This document shows positions 48,301-53,302 of a DNA stretch of 64,000 nt, in pieces (within the stretch, counting starts at the first letter, position 1; each line of letters starts with the position of its first letter). Source of the DNA: Galeruca laticollis (Eukaryota > Arthropoda > Insecta > Coleoptera > Chrysomelidae). A program made the translations under genes and the position numbers. The notes below the pieces were generated by a model. It saw only the letters and a program-made list of their open reading frames with translations. It had not been told where the DNA came from and did no database searches. Location: positions 81,942,960-82,006,959 of the forward strand of contig OY998176.1 of the NCBI GenBank assembly GCA_963921935.1. Direction: 5' to 3'.

Positions 48301-49904
48301 AAATAGAATATAGGTAAGCTGTTCCAGTGATGTGAAATATTGATATTTATTATTTAGCTATATCACCGCGTTGGGAAGTAGGTAGTTCGATTCGTTTGTA
48401 ACGAAGCGAATTTTTATATCTACCGATTAAAAGACTCCCAACTACGTACGACTATTTACGACTAGCTCCTTCTGCATTCTCGTCACTGATCTGAGACGTT
48501 TTACACCGGAGGGCGTGTATGCGCGAATAGCTGCGTATTCTGTTCCCGCCAAGTAAGAGTCTCTGCTGTGATAGGGCATTCAAGCAAACTGTCACTTAAA
48601 TGTCAACATGGTGTCTGTGGGACATACACAGCTGTATAGTGCATTGTACAACGCTTGTTTAAAGCACTTTATAACGTATTTTAATCATTTTTATAATATA
48701 ATATAGGTGCAATAGGCAGTTTCAATACTTCCATCGGTGTTCACAAGCACCATCACTTTTAAATCGGGTTCGTTCTTCCTTTCTGAATGTATTATCTGGA
48801 AAAAGAAACAAACAATAATTTAGCTCATTGTAAATGAAAAATAGCAAGTCAGGTACACAATTGCAGCCTACGTGATTAGTTTACTTATCCTTCCAATGAC
48901 AATATAAAGATCGTCTACTCTCATCACTCCACATGGAGTCTCAAATCCTGCCTCAAAAAACTTTTAAATGCCTTCATTTGCTACTTGGTGTAAAAACTCG
49001 TTGTTAATACCAGATAACTAATAATATCCATATTACTAACATTGGGAAAGTCTTTCGGGTTAAAACTTAATTTGCTAATGGTAAAACGGGATGGGTCTAA
49101 CCCCACATGTTTGTTGTATTTTTATACATATCTGGCAGCGAGCAGCGACGTCTGGATGCTGGTTTTTAAGATTGTTATAATAGTCACTCTTTGTTGTCAT
49201 TGTCTCAGAATTGCCAAAATCAATAAAAACTCTAAAAACTTATTGTTAAATATTCGAGATGCACCTACCCTGTGAATGAATACGTCAAATAAAAGGACAA
49301 TATTTTGGATCAGGATGCAGTAAAAATACTAGAAAACTTTGATTTTTAATGAATTATCGTTTACAAAGTGCAACTTGTCACTTCAAATTCAATCATATTA
49401 CTTGTCACAAAAACGTCAAAACAAAATTAATTATACAGTATGAATCAAGGCATAATCTAAAATATGGGATTTCGGCAAATGGAAAAAAAAACACAAAGCG
49501 ACAAATTTCCGCAACACTTATGATGAATGTGTACACACTAGCGGCAACAAATCGTTTGTATGCCGCACAGACGCCATATTGGCATTCAAGTGACAGATCG
49601 TCGGTTTTCAAGTACATAACCCCAGAATCCTGCCGCGATGGCTGAATTCTGATCCGGATGCGCAAAAATTAATTCACAGATATAATTTATAGATATTTTG
49701 TTTACTGTTTATCTTAATATGATCTGTTTATTTCTAACATGAGACACTATTTACTTATGAGTAAAACATATTTTTTTTTCTATTTCAGATCCAGAAGAAA
49801 CTAAAGATATCGAACTAACAGTTCAAACCCTCCACACAGTGACGTCGTCTCCTCCAATAGAAATCAAAAAGAGACAGAAGCACAAATTTTGTTGCATATT
49901 GTGA
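9117..49904 (+). CDS. Pde6: Pde6-like cGMP phosphodiesterase, 3' part, 8 exons
   Basis: Class I cyclic-nucleotide phosphodiesterase that hydrolyses cGMP (possibly also cAMP) in a binuclear metal site. Joining the eight exons gives 506 residues with consistent phases (1,2 / 0 / 2,1 / 0 / 1,2 / 0 / 1,2) and GT-AG introns throughout. Visible in order: end of a GAF domain with an NK...F...D signature, linker, then the HD-type catalytic domain with YHNWRHA, HDLDHRG, TACDVSAI (metal ligands) and MQVGFID, which supplies the invariant glutamine. The C-terminus is basic and ends CCIL, a CaaX box predicting geranylgeranylation and membrane attachment; established work reports prenylation of Drosophila PDE6. 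The blocks YSTSTMEHHHFDQC and GTVENRQHWQDL favour Pde6 over Pde11 or a PDE5-only name. N-terminal exons (rest of the GAF region) are outside the window to the left. The product class is near certain; the orthologue name is inferred. Confidence 0.93.
9590..10740. mobile_element. unidentified ~1.15-kb insert in mariner
   Basis: It interrupts the mariner coding sequence between GIELIEH and the C-terminal EKCIELKGDYV. It contains no long ORF and no recognisable TIR. It probably represents a non-autonomous TE; boundaries are good to about 10 bases. Confidence 0.5.
10745..11440 (-). pseudogene. mariner transposase, main fragment
   Basis: D34D-type mariner transposase in broken frames. GESAPKKAKTV and AGKVMALVFWDARGI (first catalytic Asp) occur around 11080-11200. 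FH-DNAPAHKSVIAMAEINE (second Asp) lies around 10950-11010. The third motif reads YSPYLAPSDYFL, where families usually have SPDLAPSD, so the first Asp of that motif is Tyr. It ends at GIELIEH, where the insert begins. Several in-frame stops make it dead. Confidence 0.8.
12063..13824 (+). pseudogene. pogo-like transposase with C-terminal PHD-like finger
   Basis: Starts MPRYQCQELRSTWTKENL, a pipsqueak-type HTH. ILTKTQEEELVQRII and FMKRNHQISSRR (CENP-B-like HTH) follow. The DDE core shows IYNIDEKDCRL (first Asp), LIIFDGAKSHLNY (second) and QPMDKRVF (third). After a low-complexity linker comes WYCKLCEED, then RLCSSCREYVHEECMG and FVCPYC, a PHD/RING-like zinc domain ending at TAA 13822-13824. Lesions include in-frame stops near 12219, 12765 and 13706 and at least two frameshifts. 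C-terminal zinc fingers of this kind occur in some insect pogo/Tigger proteins. Confidence 0.85.
13886..14059. mobile_element. 174-bp palindromic MITE in pogo copy 3
   Basis: Arms of about 80 bp: TTAAATGAAGCTCACTGTTT, CTAGCTAATTCCACAATATA and onward are repeated inverted through AATTGTCAATTTTTT. TA flanks at 13884-13885 and 14060-14061. The 45 bases before it (ATTAACTGTCTCGACCC..., TACTTCGTGGAATCTACT) are shared with the sequence before the MITE at 8078, so both sit at the homologous pogo site. Confidence 0.85.
14383..14868. other. intronic sequence, nothing assigned
   Basis: No gene recognised. A small inverted repeat, GGGTAAATTTTAATG / CATAAATTTTACCC, lies near 14608-14650. Confidence 0.3.
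14869..16342. mobile_element. 1.5-kb fold-back (near-palindromic) element
   Basis: The sequence folds back on itself about 15711 (AGTACTATAGTACT at the centre). Outer ends AGATCTTTTCATTACAATT and complement AGACCTTTTCAT match. Further matches move inward: GCCATCTTTTTCGTACTGTTTT; AAGCATGTTAAAATACCTG; ACCATAATTTATTGTTAG versus AATAAATTATGGTTAA; ACAGCTAACCTCTCAA; AGCGCAAGCGCAGCC. The left arm (about 840 bp) is longer than the right (about 630 bp), so extra sequence lies near 15085-15190. AAT lies on both sides, a possible 3-bp target duplication. It has no convincing coding capacity and is 140 bases from the acceptor at 16483. Confidence 0.85.
16483..16841 (+). CDS. Pde6: Pde6-like exon: GAF end and linker
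   Basis: Acceptor TTTTAG before 16483 and donor GTAAGT after 16841. It encodes about 119 residues. VAQLINKENNAPFTDCD completes the GAF NK-F-D/E signature, LFEAFAIFCGLGIHNTQMY follows, and then the linker and start of the catalytic domain (MFMECNLVQQFHIPYD). The phase is clean with both neighbours. It lies only 140 bases downstream of a 1.5-kb palindromic element (14869-16342). Confidence 0.93.
16842..17509. other. start of the 18-kb intron
   Basis: No gene recognised. A 64-codon open frame at 17197-17391 ends FPQRCFLCNEIGPNLNFHRS followed by CAG|GTATAT. The C-x2-C...FHR pattern is reminiscent of a THAP finger start but too short to support. A GC-richer stretch lies at 16982-17090. Confidence 0.25.
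17510..18665. repeat. ~1.15-kb tRNA-bearing repeat, copy 1
   Basis: Homologous to 60868-62085, from AGATTTATGCGTCAGTCG to TTTCACTTCAATAA. The motif GAAGTGAAACTTTTTATG occurs near the left end (17545) and its complement at 17983-18003 and 18640-18660. The right part (17979-18660) is nearly identical between copies, with only about ten differences by eye; the left part carries indels and many changes. Short conserved open frames at 17979-18164 and 18469-18620 are shared but look incidental. Likely a non-autonomous TE. Confidence 0.85.
17801..17829 (-). pseudogene. tRNA-Ile-like 3' fragment in repeat copy 1
   Basis: The minus strand reads GCGGGTTCGATACCCCC, an intact T-arm with a GGTTCGATACC B-box, then an acceptor-like ATGGGCGGCCA. 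The D-arm and anticodon arm, present in the other copy at 61174-61246, are missing here. Confidence 0.55.
18666..19564. other. intronic sequence, nothing assigned
   Basis: A+T-rich, with no long ORF, recognisable TE protein or clear inverted repeat. Confidence 0.3.
19565..19975 (-). pseudogene. LINE ORF1-like coiled-coil fragment
   Basis: Minus strand: MNKSDEDIRYVRKKQKE..., charged heptads with two stops, then RLYIIEKNLKKRGYTIKG-IHIKSEDEIINKDIETFLNQNLE. The layout (coiled coil, a 'KR..I.IKGI' strand, 'DEEI...IE.FL') resembles ORF1 of insect LINEs. No reverse transcriptase is attached. Function: RNA-binding chaperone in intact elements. Confidence 0.4.
20145..20435 (-). pseudogene. unidentified decayed ORF
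   Basis: The minus strand shows YLLKSLRKFCYENGRGIK and QDVLIVLSDFLRYAVTAKNI, then after frame changes LSPFDSSAINYETFVQNM and ESNEALDNIKSASLLLLY before a TAA. Protein-like composition across shifted frames suggests a dead gene or TE ORF. I do not recognise the family. It lies just upstream (in minus-strand sense) of the ORF1-like fragment. Confidence 0.3.
20441..21434. other. intronic sequence, nothing assigned
   Basis: Two overlapping short open frames at 20453-20718 lack motifs. No TE family recognised. Confidence 0.3.
21437..24096. mobile_element. Tc1/mariner-type fold-back transposon, long inverted arms
   Basis: The ends CAGGGTGTTTTCAAATGACAC (left) and CAGGGTTTTTTCAAATGACAC (right, complemented) are flanked by TA (21435-21436, 24097-24098). 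The left arm (21437-22267) is the inverted copy of the right arm (23250-24096) along ~830 bp. The arms include the C-terminal coding part of the transposase, so 22118-22324 on the minus strand repeats GNRQ-FQGMRFSIRKRCRL as at 23300-23400 on the plus strand. The unique middle holds the rest of the transposase. Confidence 0.9.
22382..23419 (+). pseudogene. DUF4817/DDE transposase of the fold-back element
   Basis: N-terminus MMDYTFEEMADMQLIYGEAR with LYRERYPNRPRFPCHTTF, the DUF4817-type HTH of insect IS630-Tc1-mariner relatives. A second HTH has RPVLSTRTIGKSLNVGNSTV. The catalytic core has FVLFTDEAKFTREG (first Asp), VWLQHDGVSVHYS (second Asp) and SSPDLNPIDFFLWGY (third acid, an Asp), ending GQNFEHLLCNLLAA. 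There are at least four frame changes and stops (near 22592, 22700, 22946, 23140), so it is inactive. The last ~60 codons are part of the right inverted arm. Confidence 0.85.
24640..25500 (-). pseudogene. DUF7869-like protein, C-terminal part
   Basis: Read leftward: DKQEYCCIWSEGTHGRQGNYIASALI, a one-base break, then FPHINKMILWSDSCVPQNKN, the conserved 'SD.C..QN+N' motif with a probable catalytic Asp. KFCELGHSGIQSTVDNIHSQI (GHS..Q..D..H) and a variable tail follow. A T-run frameshift near 24772 leads to a basic end (KANSETNRKVNKGKTSSTNK). The open block 24756-25409 is 217 codons. The middle of the protein is missing and replaced by the array at 25573-26676. It is related in layout to the better preserved copy at 55675-57037. 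Confidence 0.65.
25573..26676. repeat. tandem ~172-bp unit array plus tail, copy 1
   Basis: About six units, the first shortened. Each unit contains CTCCGGAG (or CTTCGGGG), GTGCTAACAA, a palindromic GGTACTTCAAGTACC-like core, CATAGCACCCG and GGTGAGCTGAAAATCAATAG. After the last unit comes a unique tail beginning GACATGTAACG with GACGACGAC and ending TAGGTTGGGCGGAAAAG. The same left edge, units and tail recur at 27987-28990 in the same orientation. Here the insert lies in the middle of the DUF7869 coding sequence. Confidence 0.9.
26665..27410 (-). pseudogene. DUF7869-like protein, N-terminal part
   Basis: Minus strand: acidic start EDSDDSIRDPDYTVSDSEIE, a donor-like GTAAGT and an acceptor TTTACAG, then DLDQDPEDAFSEEEEVN, and KLNRRQIR with a stop. 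Next comes NGDNNKQLTRKCKRQPKNWK, the cysteine-rich CKANKDCETKCKYLCAKK-like segment, then LSKDAKLNFFDKNTDRI and RRQYTFRYHFHVSGEKIRTC, ending KTFLL at the array junction. This acidic-basic-Cys-rich order is what I know of DUF7869 proteins. It has at least two frame changes and one stop. Confidence 0.6.
27405..29215 (-). mobile_element. pogo fragment: 5' end and transposase N-terminus (copy 4)
   Basis: Minus strand 27752-27410: MAFKKRQQWDEDDMRQAM, GYKLAARTFIVPKTTL (pipsqueak HTH, one stop), RRAIFSKVTEQEIASHII and FGLTSRNLRRMVFEVVEK. Upstream, copies of GGTCCATCATAGGC / GGTCCGTCATAGGC at 27806-27870 and 29170-29205 look like subterminal repeats, so the array at 27987-28990 sits inside the pogo 5' region. 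The catalytic part is absent; the fragment abuts the DUF7869 N-terminus at about 27405. Confidence 0.65.
27987..28990. repeat. tandem ~172-bp unit array plus tail, copy 2
   Basis: Five units, with the CAATATT anchor at about 28041, 28215, 28389, 28556 and 28730, so spacing is about 167-175 bp. Features match copy 1, including CTCCGGAG and GGTACTTCAAGTACC. The terminal tail (GACATGTAAGG ... TAGGTTGGGCGGAAAAG) is also shared. Both copies begin at a shared AATAAAC(G/A)GTTT edge and end at AGTAAAAAT. Confidence 0.9.
29590..30230. other. intronic sequence, nothing assigned
   Basis: No ORF with recognisable motifs and no clear repeat. Confidence 0.3.
30230..31100. repeat. degenerate LTR-like block, copy B (BEL/Pao 5' side)
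   Basis: It shares ordered short blocks with 5415-5995 (GTACGAATTCAAGA, CACCCCTGTATAAT, ATTATTACACATT, CAATTTTAACCTT), with a long stretch present only here (about 30300-30760). It lies upstream of the BEL/Pao gag at 33775 in the same sense, fitting a 5' LTR. Ends are not definable. Confidence 0.4.
31207..33290 (-). pseudogene. pogo-like transposase, nearly full length, broken
   Basis: The start MVRNRQRNSTKGLFSEDDMK and NSLRRAATLKNVSYVTLSRY give the N-terminal HTH. NYLIMCSKMFYGLPVEDCRR and FYGFLKRHPKLSQRTPEA (CENP-B-type HTH) follow. Catalytic motifs: VFNLDETATST, LLFYDNVESHLSLEAL and KMLPVDVAIFGPFKTYY. Next come MTPSNIIAGL, PFDRDIFTEADFLCNYVTDR and a basic/acidic tail. A C-terminal domain reads RLPVLGDYVLIEFKLLK, YVGQITKMKDDEG, VKFLRYRKFNSFVEPLVDD and so on. 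Lesions: a stop and frameshift near 33050-33070, frameshifts near 32575, 32115 and 31400, and a TAG at 31527-31529. It aligns block by block with copy 1 at 6739. Confidence 0.9.
31207..33752 (-). mobile_element. pogo-like element (copy 2), near-complete transposase, one TIR seen
   Basis: The right end, complemented, is GGAGGGTGGGGCACAATGG, with repeats of CATTGTGCCCCA at about 33320-33370 and 33715-33750 as subterminal sites. It encodes a transposase on the minus strand (31207-33290). No matching left TIR is visible near 31150-31210, so that end looks truncated. It is inserted just before the gag ATG of a BEL/Pao element. Confidence 0.75.
33775..34880 (+). pseudogene. BEL/Pao gag (DUF1759 and zinc knuckles), broken
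   Basis: MGNLDKYYSKYSEIQDQI is an N-terminal helical part. LPAIEIPIF leads the DUF1759 capsid region, with FYLKSYLRCDPLNLISQLPV, NFDVALDLLNSKYNN and a linker. The zinc knuckles CSFCDKTGHKIYSCPPF and CIRYLGSKHTLYNC ... CSKCRKRHHTLLH end at TAA 34878-34880. Frameshifts lie near 34035 and 34095 and around 34590. Packages RNA in intact elements. The rest of the polyprotein (protease, RT, integrase) is absent. Confidence 0.85.
34881..35130 (+). other. decayed end of the BEL/Pao remnant
   Basis: Low-complexity CA/CT-rich sequence with a repeated TTCTGGTGTGACCACACCAC-like phrase (also at 34510) and short AAACTCAATCTC-type repeats. No protease motif can be read. The element's recognisable sequence ends ~60 bases before the exon at 35192. 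Confidence 0.4.
35192..35316 (+). CDS. Pde6: Pde6-like exon: first metal-binding histidine
   Basis: Acceptor TTTCAG, donor GTAATA. The 41 residues include LCRWILSVKKNYR and YHNWRHALNVAQTMF; the second histidine of HNWRH is a metal ligand in this enzyme class. It is separated from the previous exon by an 18.35-kb intron filled with TEs. A BEL/Pao remnant ends roughly 60 bases upstream of the acceptor. Confidence 0.93.
35317..36471. other. intron of the Pde6-like gene
   Basis: Short open frames at 35683-35886 and 35893-36108 lack motifs. No TE family identified. Confidence 0.3.
36472..36670 (+). CDS. Pde6: Pde6-like exon: HDxDH core
   Basis: Acceptor TTTTAG, donor GTAGGT. It encodes 66 residues with the class signature CLCHDLDHRGTNNAFQ, followed by YSTSTMEHHHFDQC and ending NNIFQ. 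The HD pair supplies metal ligands of the binuclear centre. It is in phase with both flanking exons. Confidence 0.95.
36671..37600. other. intron sequence, nothing assigned
   Basis: A+T-rich, no recognisable coding or repeat structure. Confidence 0.3.
37850..40130 (-). pseudogene. Jockey/I-like LINE inserted in the DNA transposon
   Basis: Minus strand, from the right: SIHLFSLVPWDCVLTDDD and PYKARRNRVAYAIQKAKTDY (linker, 39800-40080), then GNSKKLWDMVKSLCG and DENGEVLLD (39660-39740). RT follows: VCVFIDLSEAFDTVNHRILL (38120-38190), CGVP-GTIFGSLLFNIYING (38015-38060) and GFADDTAIFYEAENC (37930-37980). The copy is truncated at both ends and riddled with stops. Its edges coincide with the breaks in the DUF4817 transposase, showing a nested insertion. 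Confidence 0.75.
39201..39239. repeat. perfect 17-bp-stem hairpin
   Basis: GCTAATTATGAGTAAGC, a 5-base loop TGCAT, then its exact complement. It lies between blocks of the LINE remnant and is not explained by the coding sequence. Confidence 0.8.
40640..41716. other. intron sequence, nothing assigned
   Basis: No long ORF or repeat recognised. Confidence 0.3.
41717..41870 (+). CDS. Pde6: Pde6-like exon: catalytic domain
   Basis: Acceptor TTCTAG, donor GTAAGA. It encodes 51 residues plus one base: ALSPEDYRKVMRIVE, AILSTDLAMYFKKK and ENGEFDWQSDDKKE. ATDL/STDL-AxYF is typical of the helix after the HD core. A short 98-base intron separates it from the next exon. Confidence 0.93.
41969..42114 (+). 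CDS. Pde6: Pde6-like exon: second metal-binding aspartate
   Basis: The acceptor is TGTGAAG, weaker than the others but on a pyrimidine-rich tract; the donor is GTAAGT. It encodes LSGMMMTACDVSAIAKPW, whose aspartate is a metal ligand, then VAKLVADEFFDQGDLEKL and EQPI. The split leucine codon with the previous exon is consistent. Confidence 0.92.
42393..42459. repeat. 20-bp-stem hairpin in intron
   Basis: CTGGCATGCGTTTCGATAAC is followed by a ~27-base loop and GTTATCGAAATGCGTGTCAG; the stem has two G:T-type mismatches. A CGATAACCAAGTTA...CTCTTCAG phrase of this kind recurs near Penelope/LINE remnants in insects, but no adjacent ORF supports an assignment here. Confidence 0.6.
42460..44440. other. 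intron sequence, nothing assigned
   Basis: Open frames at 42780-42962 and 44020-44364 show no family motifs. A GC-richer stretch at 43660-43870 is not recognised on either strand. Confidence 0.3.
44448..44505. repeat. pair of short palindromes
   Basis: AAACACGCCTCAGCGTGTTT, a perfect 8-bp stem, is followed directly by GAACTTTCAAAC...GTTT...AAAGTTC, a second hairpin with a CGCG centre. Confidence 0.6.
44839..44957. repeat. 119-bp hairpin element
   Basis: Nearly the whole block pairs with itself: TAAAGTAT, GTGGATAA, GGTCTTTCAAACAC and TTTCGAGCAC on the left match GTGCTCGAAA, GTGTTTGAAAGACC, TTATCCAC and ATACTTTA on the right, with centre CCGGCTACGCCG. It looks like a complete small fold-back element. 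Confidence 0.8.
45100..46090 (+). pseudogene. Jockey/I-like LINE RT fragment
   Basis: Plus strand, several frames: EITINDYEIAIKKLNPKKAA-SDGIPPYILKG, FPEKWKLS, then ICDVFKVFEQIIYLKIYN, QLDVIYTDFKKAFDQVNHDI, NSGVPQGSNLGP, LLFLLFINDLPG and LVFADDFKMF (FADD catalytic box, about 45812-45840), then DLGITYNSQMSFFAHIK. Both ends are missing. It lies in the intron before the exon at 47090. Confidence 0.85.
46100..47089. other. intron sequence, nothing assigned
   Basis: No recognisable coding or repeat structure. A 79-codon open frame at 46798 lacks motifs. Confidence 0.3.
47090..47324 (+). CDS. Pde6: Pde6-like exon: invariant glutamine region
   Basis: Acceptor TTTCAG, donor GTAACA. The 78 residues include MDRERKDELPQ, MQVGFIDVICLPLY (the conserved purine-binding glutamine and stacking phenylalanine) and GTVENRQHWQDL, which closes the catalytic domain. 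Confidence 0.94.
47496..48056. mobile_element. 561-bp MITE with 7-bp target duplication
   Basis: Terminal inverted repeats CACAGTATAC and AAACAGTAGTGCATCTT occur at both ends, about 40 bp in total with a small indel. ACATAAC directly repeats at 47489-47495 and 48057-48063. No coding capacity. A 7- to 8-bp duplication points to an hAT- or P-like origin. Confidence 0.8.
48057..49788. other. intron sequence, nothing assigned
   Basis: Several short open frames without motifs (for example 49349-49645). It may include further decayed TEs, none identified. Confidence 0.3.
49789..49904 (+). CDS. Pde6: Pde6-like terminal exon with CaaX box
   Basis: Acceptor TTTCAG. It encodes 37 residues, poorly conserved until the basic run KKRQKHKF and the end CCIL followed by TGA at 49902-49904. 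Cys-aliphatic-aliphatic-Leu predicts prenylation, which fits a membrane-associated PDE of this subgroup. Confidence 0.9.
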
Positions 49905-50374
49905 CAAAAAGCTGATAAAGATATTACATACGTGTAGGACTCTTATTAAGAAAGTTAGATCAAAAATAAAATGCTCATAGTCGAGTTCTATTCAGATAGT
50001 AGAAACGAAAAGCATTTCTTTAATTGAATGTTTTTGGTAGAAACCTAGTTTTAAATTTGATAATTTTTTATTATTTATTTGTCTCAATGCCAACGATTTG
50101 TTTCATTTCATTGTACTATATAACCCTTTTTTACATTTGTTTTAATTCCAAATATTTTAGTTGGTAATTATTTTTATCTGTCACAAATCTAAATTATTTG
50201 TAGATATTATTTACGCGCCAGTAATTGTAGAGTAGATTCTTATAAGTAGAAGGGGGCCACATATCAAATATTTATTTAACAATTCGTTTTTCAAAATGTA
50301 GGTAAACTATAACTGTCCAGGATAGATATCTGAATAGAACTTTTTCACTTCTTCATACTCATAATCTCAATAAA
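49905..50374 (+). other. probable 3' UTR of the Pde6-like gene
   Basis: A+T-rich sequence directly after the stop codon. Two AATAAA polyadenylation signals are visible, at 49965-49970 and 50369-50374. Which one is used cannot be told without transcripts. No repeat family is recognised here. Confidence 0.45.
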
Positions 50375-50473
50375 TACATTGTGATCCGCTATGAATTGAA
50401 ACTAATATTAAACTCTTTTTACCAAAATTAATTGTAATCAGTTTATCCTAGACATCTAGCTGTGTGAGAGGCT

Positions 50474-52400
50474 AAATTCAAACTAGCGTCTAGCGAGCTG
50501 CAAGTCACAGACGATCCTGACCAATTAAAAAATACCGAGGTTAGGATCCGTTGGCGCGAAAGTTTAAAAATAATAGCTGCTTCCTTTTGACAAGAATATT
50601 AAATTATTTCAATTAAAACGCATCGTAATTGGTTGTTCCTAAGCAATTAACTGATATTATTTAATATTTCGGCCGCATTTACTAAATCATAACGACATTG
50701 CTACACTGAGATAAAAGAAAAGGTGAGAGAACTGTTTTCCAGTTATTATCTAATCTTAAGAAAATCTGTTAAATTTGAATAAAAAACTGTTTAACGGTTA
50801 AACGAACTTTTTTGGAATGTTAATTTACTCATTTATGTTTAAGTTATCAAAAAACTTAAACTAATATAGGTATTTCATATTTCAAATTAAAATATAAATC
50901 GTTTAGTAGGAGAGCCAAAATAATTTAACTTTTCTATTTTCTCATTACATCGATCCATTTGCTATTATAGCAATATTAACAATAATTGTTGATATAGTAA
51001 CAACAAAAAATCGTTTAACAGCAATGTCGTTATGACTTAGTGAATTGTGCAGATTAACTGATATTTTAAAAAAATGGAATGGTTAAGAAAATTCTAATTC
51101 TTACTTTAATTAAAGTTAAAACGAGAAAAATACTGTTTTATTTTGACCTATATCTGTTGTCATAAGGAAATATGAATATTTAACAGGGCAAAAGAACTAC
51201 CAAGGTAATTGGATTGTCTTATACATTATAATTTATTTATACATTCTTAGATGCCAAATTTAAAGCTATTTTTTCGACTTCTTCATGACTGGGCTCACAA
51301 ACACCACTTCTTGATATTTTTTTCTTCTTTGTCGTACACAACAACCTCCTCTGAGTATTTATTTTTTTATTGTGTGGAATATTTATATTTTGCGAAGAAG
51401 CAGAATTAACAAGGTGGTGTTTAGACACTAGTGCTGCAATTGTTGGTGGTATGGGGGCAATATCTTTATCTACAATCTCAAGTTCCTCCAATGAAGTTGT
51501 ATTTGCAAAAACTTTATTTTAATTCACTTTTTTCTCTTCAAATTCAAATAATTTGAACTATTATTTTTACATAATTCTTTGAGAATGCAGTCCTCTTGAA
51601 TGAAATTATCTTGGACTACGTGCATATGAAGACTATTTTCGTCATCTAAAAAAATAACATGAAAAGTCGTAAAAACTATGAAAAAAGGAAAAATGCGATT
51701 AAATTGTACTCTGCAGAAAAGTTCCAATAAGCGGCGTAGATATTTTTTTCTGGGGTGTAATCGAACCTTTACATTTTTTTAGTCAGCTGCAAGAGATTTC
51801 CTAATAAATTTCTAGTCAATTTATCACTATTTATAATTTTTTAAGTTAAACTCCCATCTCTGTATGGGGAAATGTCACAATTTTGAATTGTCTAAAGATT
51901 TATAATTGGAGAGGTAGCGATTTCTTGCACTCCTTGCATTCAGAATTCATTCAATAGAGAAAATAGTTTTACAACAAAAACTAAATAAAATAGTACATAA
52001 TGATCAAGGAACGTAAATAAAATTTACATATAATCTTGCGCAATGATAAACATTTGTATCTACATTCCGCAAAACGTTTCAAAAATTATTTAAAAGTACG
52101 ATACCATTGTTGTCAATGCCAGTATACTAAAACTTAAAATACCTCAGAAAACCAAAATTTTTACAAATCAAAAATATTCGGAGATATTTGAAAAAGTATA
52201 AAATGAATAAGTTTTAAAATTGTCCATAACTTTTTTATTATTGTAAAATTTATTTTCAGTCGCCTTAAAATAATCTTCCATCAGATAATGATTTCGATTT
52301 GGCAACGCTGCTTCAATCGGCGACAAGGTTATTCTTGTTAATTTTCATTGGTTAGGATCATCCGTGACCCTACAACTCACTAGACGCTAGTTAAATTCAA
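50474..52400 (-). mobile_element. TIR-bearing DNA element of unknown family
   Basis: The left end AATTCAAACTAGCGTCTAGC, continuing through GACGATCCTGACCAAT, matches the complement of the right end (AATTTAACTAGCGTCTAGTG, GGATGATCCTAACCAAT) along ~57 bp. No clear target duplication. It holds a broken minus-strand ORF (51237-51680). Confidence 0.7.
51237..51680 (-). pseudogene. unidentified ORF in the TIR element
   Basis: Minus strand: an acceptor-like TTATTTTTTTAG precedes DDENSLHMHVVQDNFIQED and CILKELCKNN. After a frameshift near 51545, EEKKVN leads (with stops) to EELEIVDKDIAPIPPTIAAL, NTQRRLLCTTKKKKISRSGV and PSHEEVEKIALNLASKNV. I do not recognise the family. Its position inside matching TIRs suggests the C-terminal exon of a transposase or accessory protein. 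Confidence 0.4.
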
Positions 52401-52448
52401 CGGTAAATTTAGCATCCAATTTTCTTTTTTAGCTTATGCTCTAAAGTC

Positions 52449-52632
52449 CGTTTCACGAGAGATGAAGCCACCTGAAGTTGGAACAATGACAATCGCAAGC
52501 ACCATATTCGATCTTGTTTATCTACGTCGCTAAGAAAACGACCATGACGTAGAACGAAGATTTATGTCGATTGGTTTTGACAACTTGGCACATGCGACTG
52601 TAACTTCAAGTGGCTTCTTCTCTCGTGAAACG
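52449..52632. mobile_element. 184-bp MITE with 5-bp target duplication
   Basis: TIRs of about 33 bp: CGTTTCACGAGAGATGAAGC ... CTTCTTCTCTCGTGAAACG. AAGTC flanks both ends (52444-52448 and 52633-52637). No coding capacity. Confidence 0.8.
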
Positions 52633-52639
52633 AAGTCTA

Positions 52640-53300
52640 CCAAACTCTCGATCTTGAAGTTAAAATATATTGACTACTTCATCTTCTTTTTTATGAAGAG
52701 CAAATTGATTTCTGGGACAATCTATAACCGGTCTCTATATAAGAGAGATACACAGCCATGTATGATTCTTCTTTTTCTTTCCACTGAGTCATCGACGACA
52801 CGACTAATAGATGATTTACCTTCGTCAGTTGATTAATTATTTGGATAATTTTACCAGTTATTATATTTGAATGTGTAAAAAAACTGCTGGTTACTTGAAA
52901 TCTATCCTGAGCGATTTTTCTACAAAACTTACACCATTTTGAAACTATCAACTTTCTATTAAAATCTAAACCCCTTAAGTTAAATACATTATTTTTGTAA
53001 TCACAACGCCTCTATGATTTGATTTCTTTGCTCAAATCGACACGATTCGGGTCCAGAAAAATCTTTTTTAAGGAGCAATTTGGAACAGATTGTTAAGAGA
53101 TGTTTATGAATAATAATTTTGAAAATAAAGTATCACTTTGTATTTTTTAAGAACACAAGCAGTGATGTTTTAGTAAGTACTCAAGACATTTTGTAACTTA
53201 GGATTTGTAAACCAAGATGTAAATAGATATTTCCTTAATTATAGTAGATGAATTTTATTACTCGACCAGAAGAATTTAACCTAAAAGAAAAATTTTACAA
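52640..53300. other. unassigned sequence
   Basis: Minus-strand frame 52691-52951 (NQLTKVNHLLVVSSMTQWK) looks protein-like but matches no family I can name. Confidence 0.25.
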
Positions 53301-53302
53301 AG

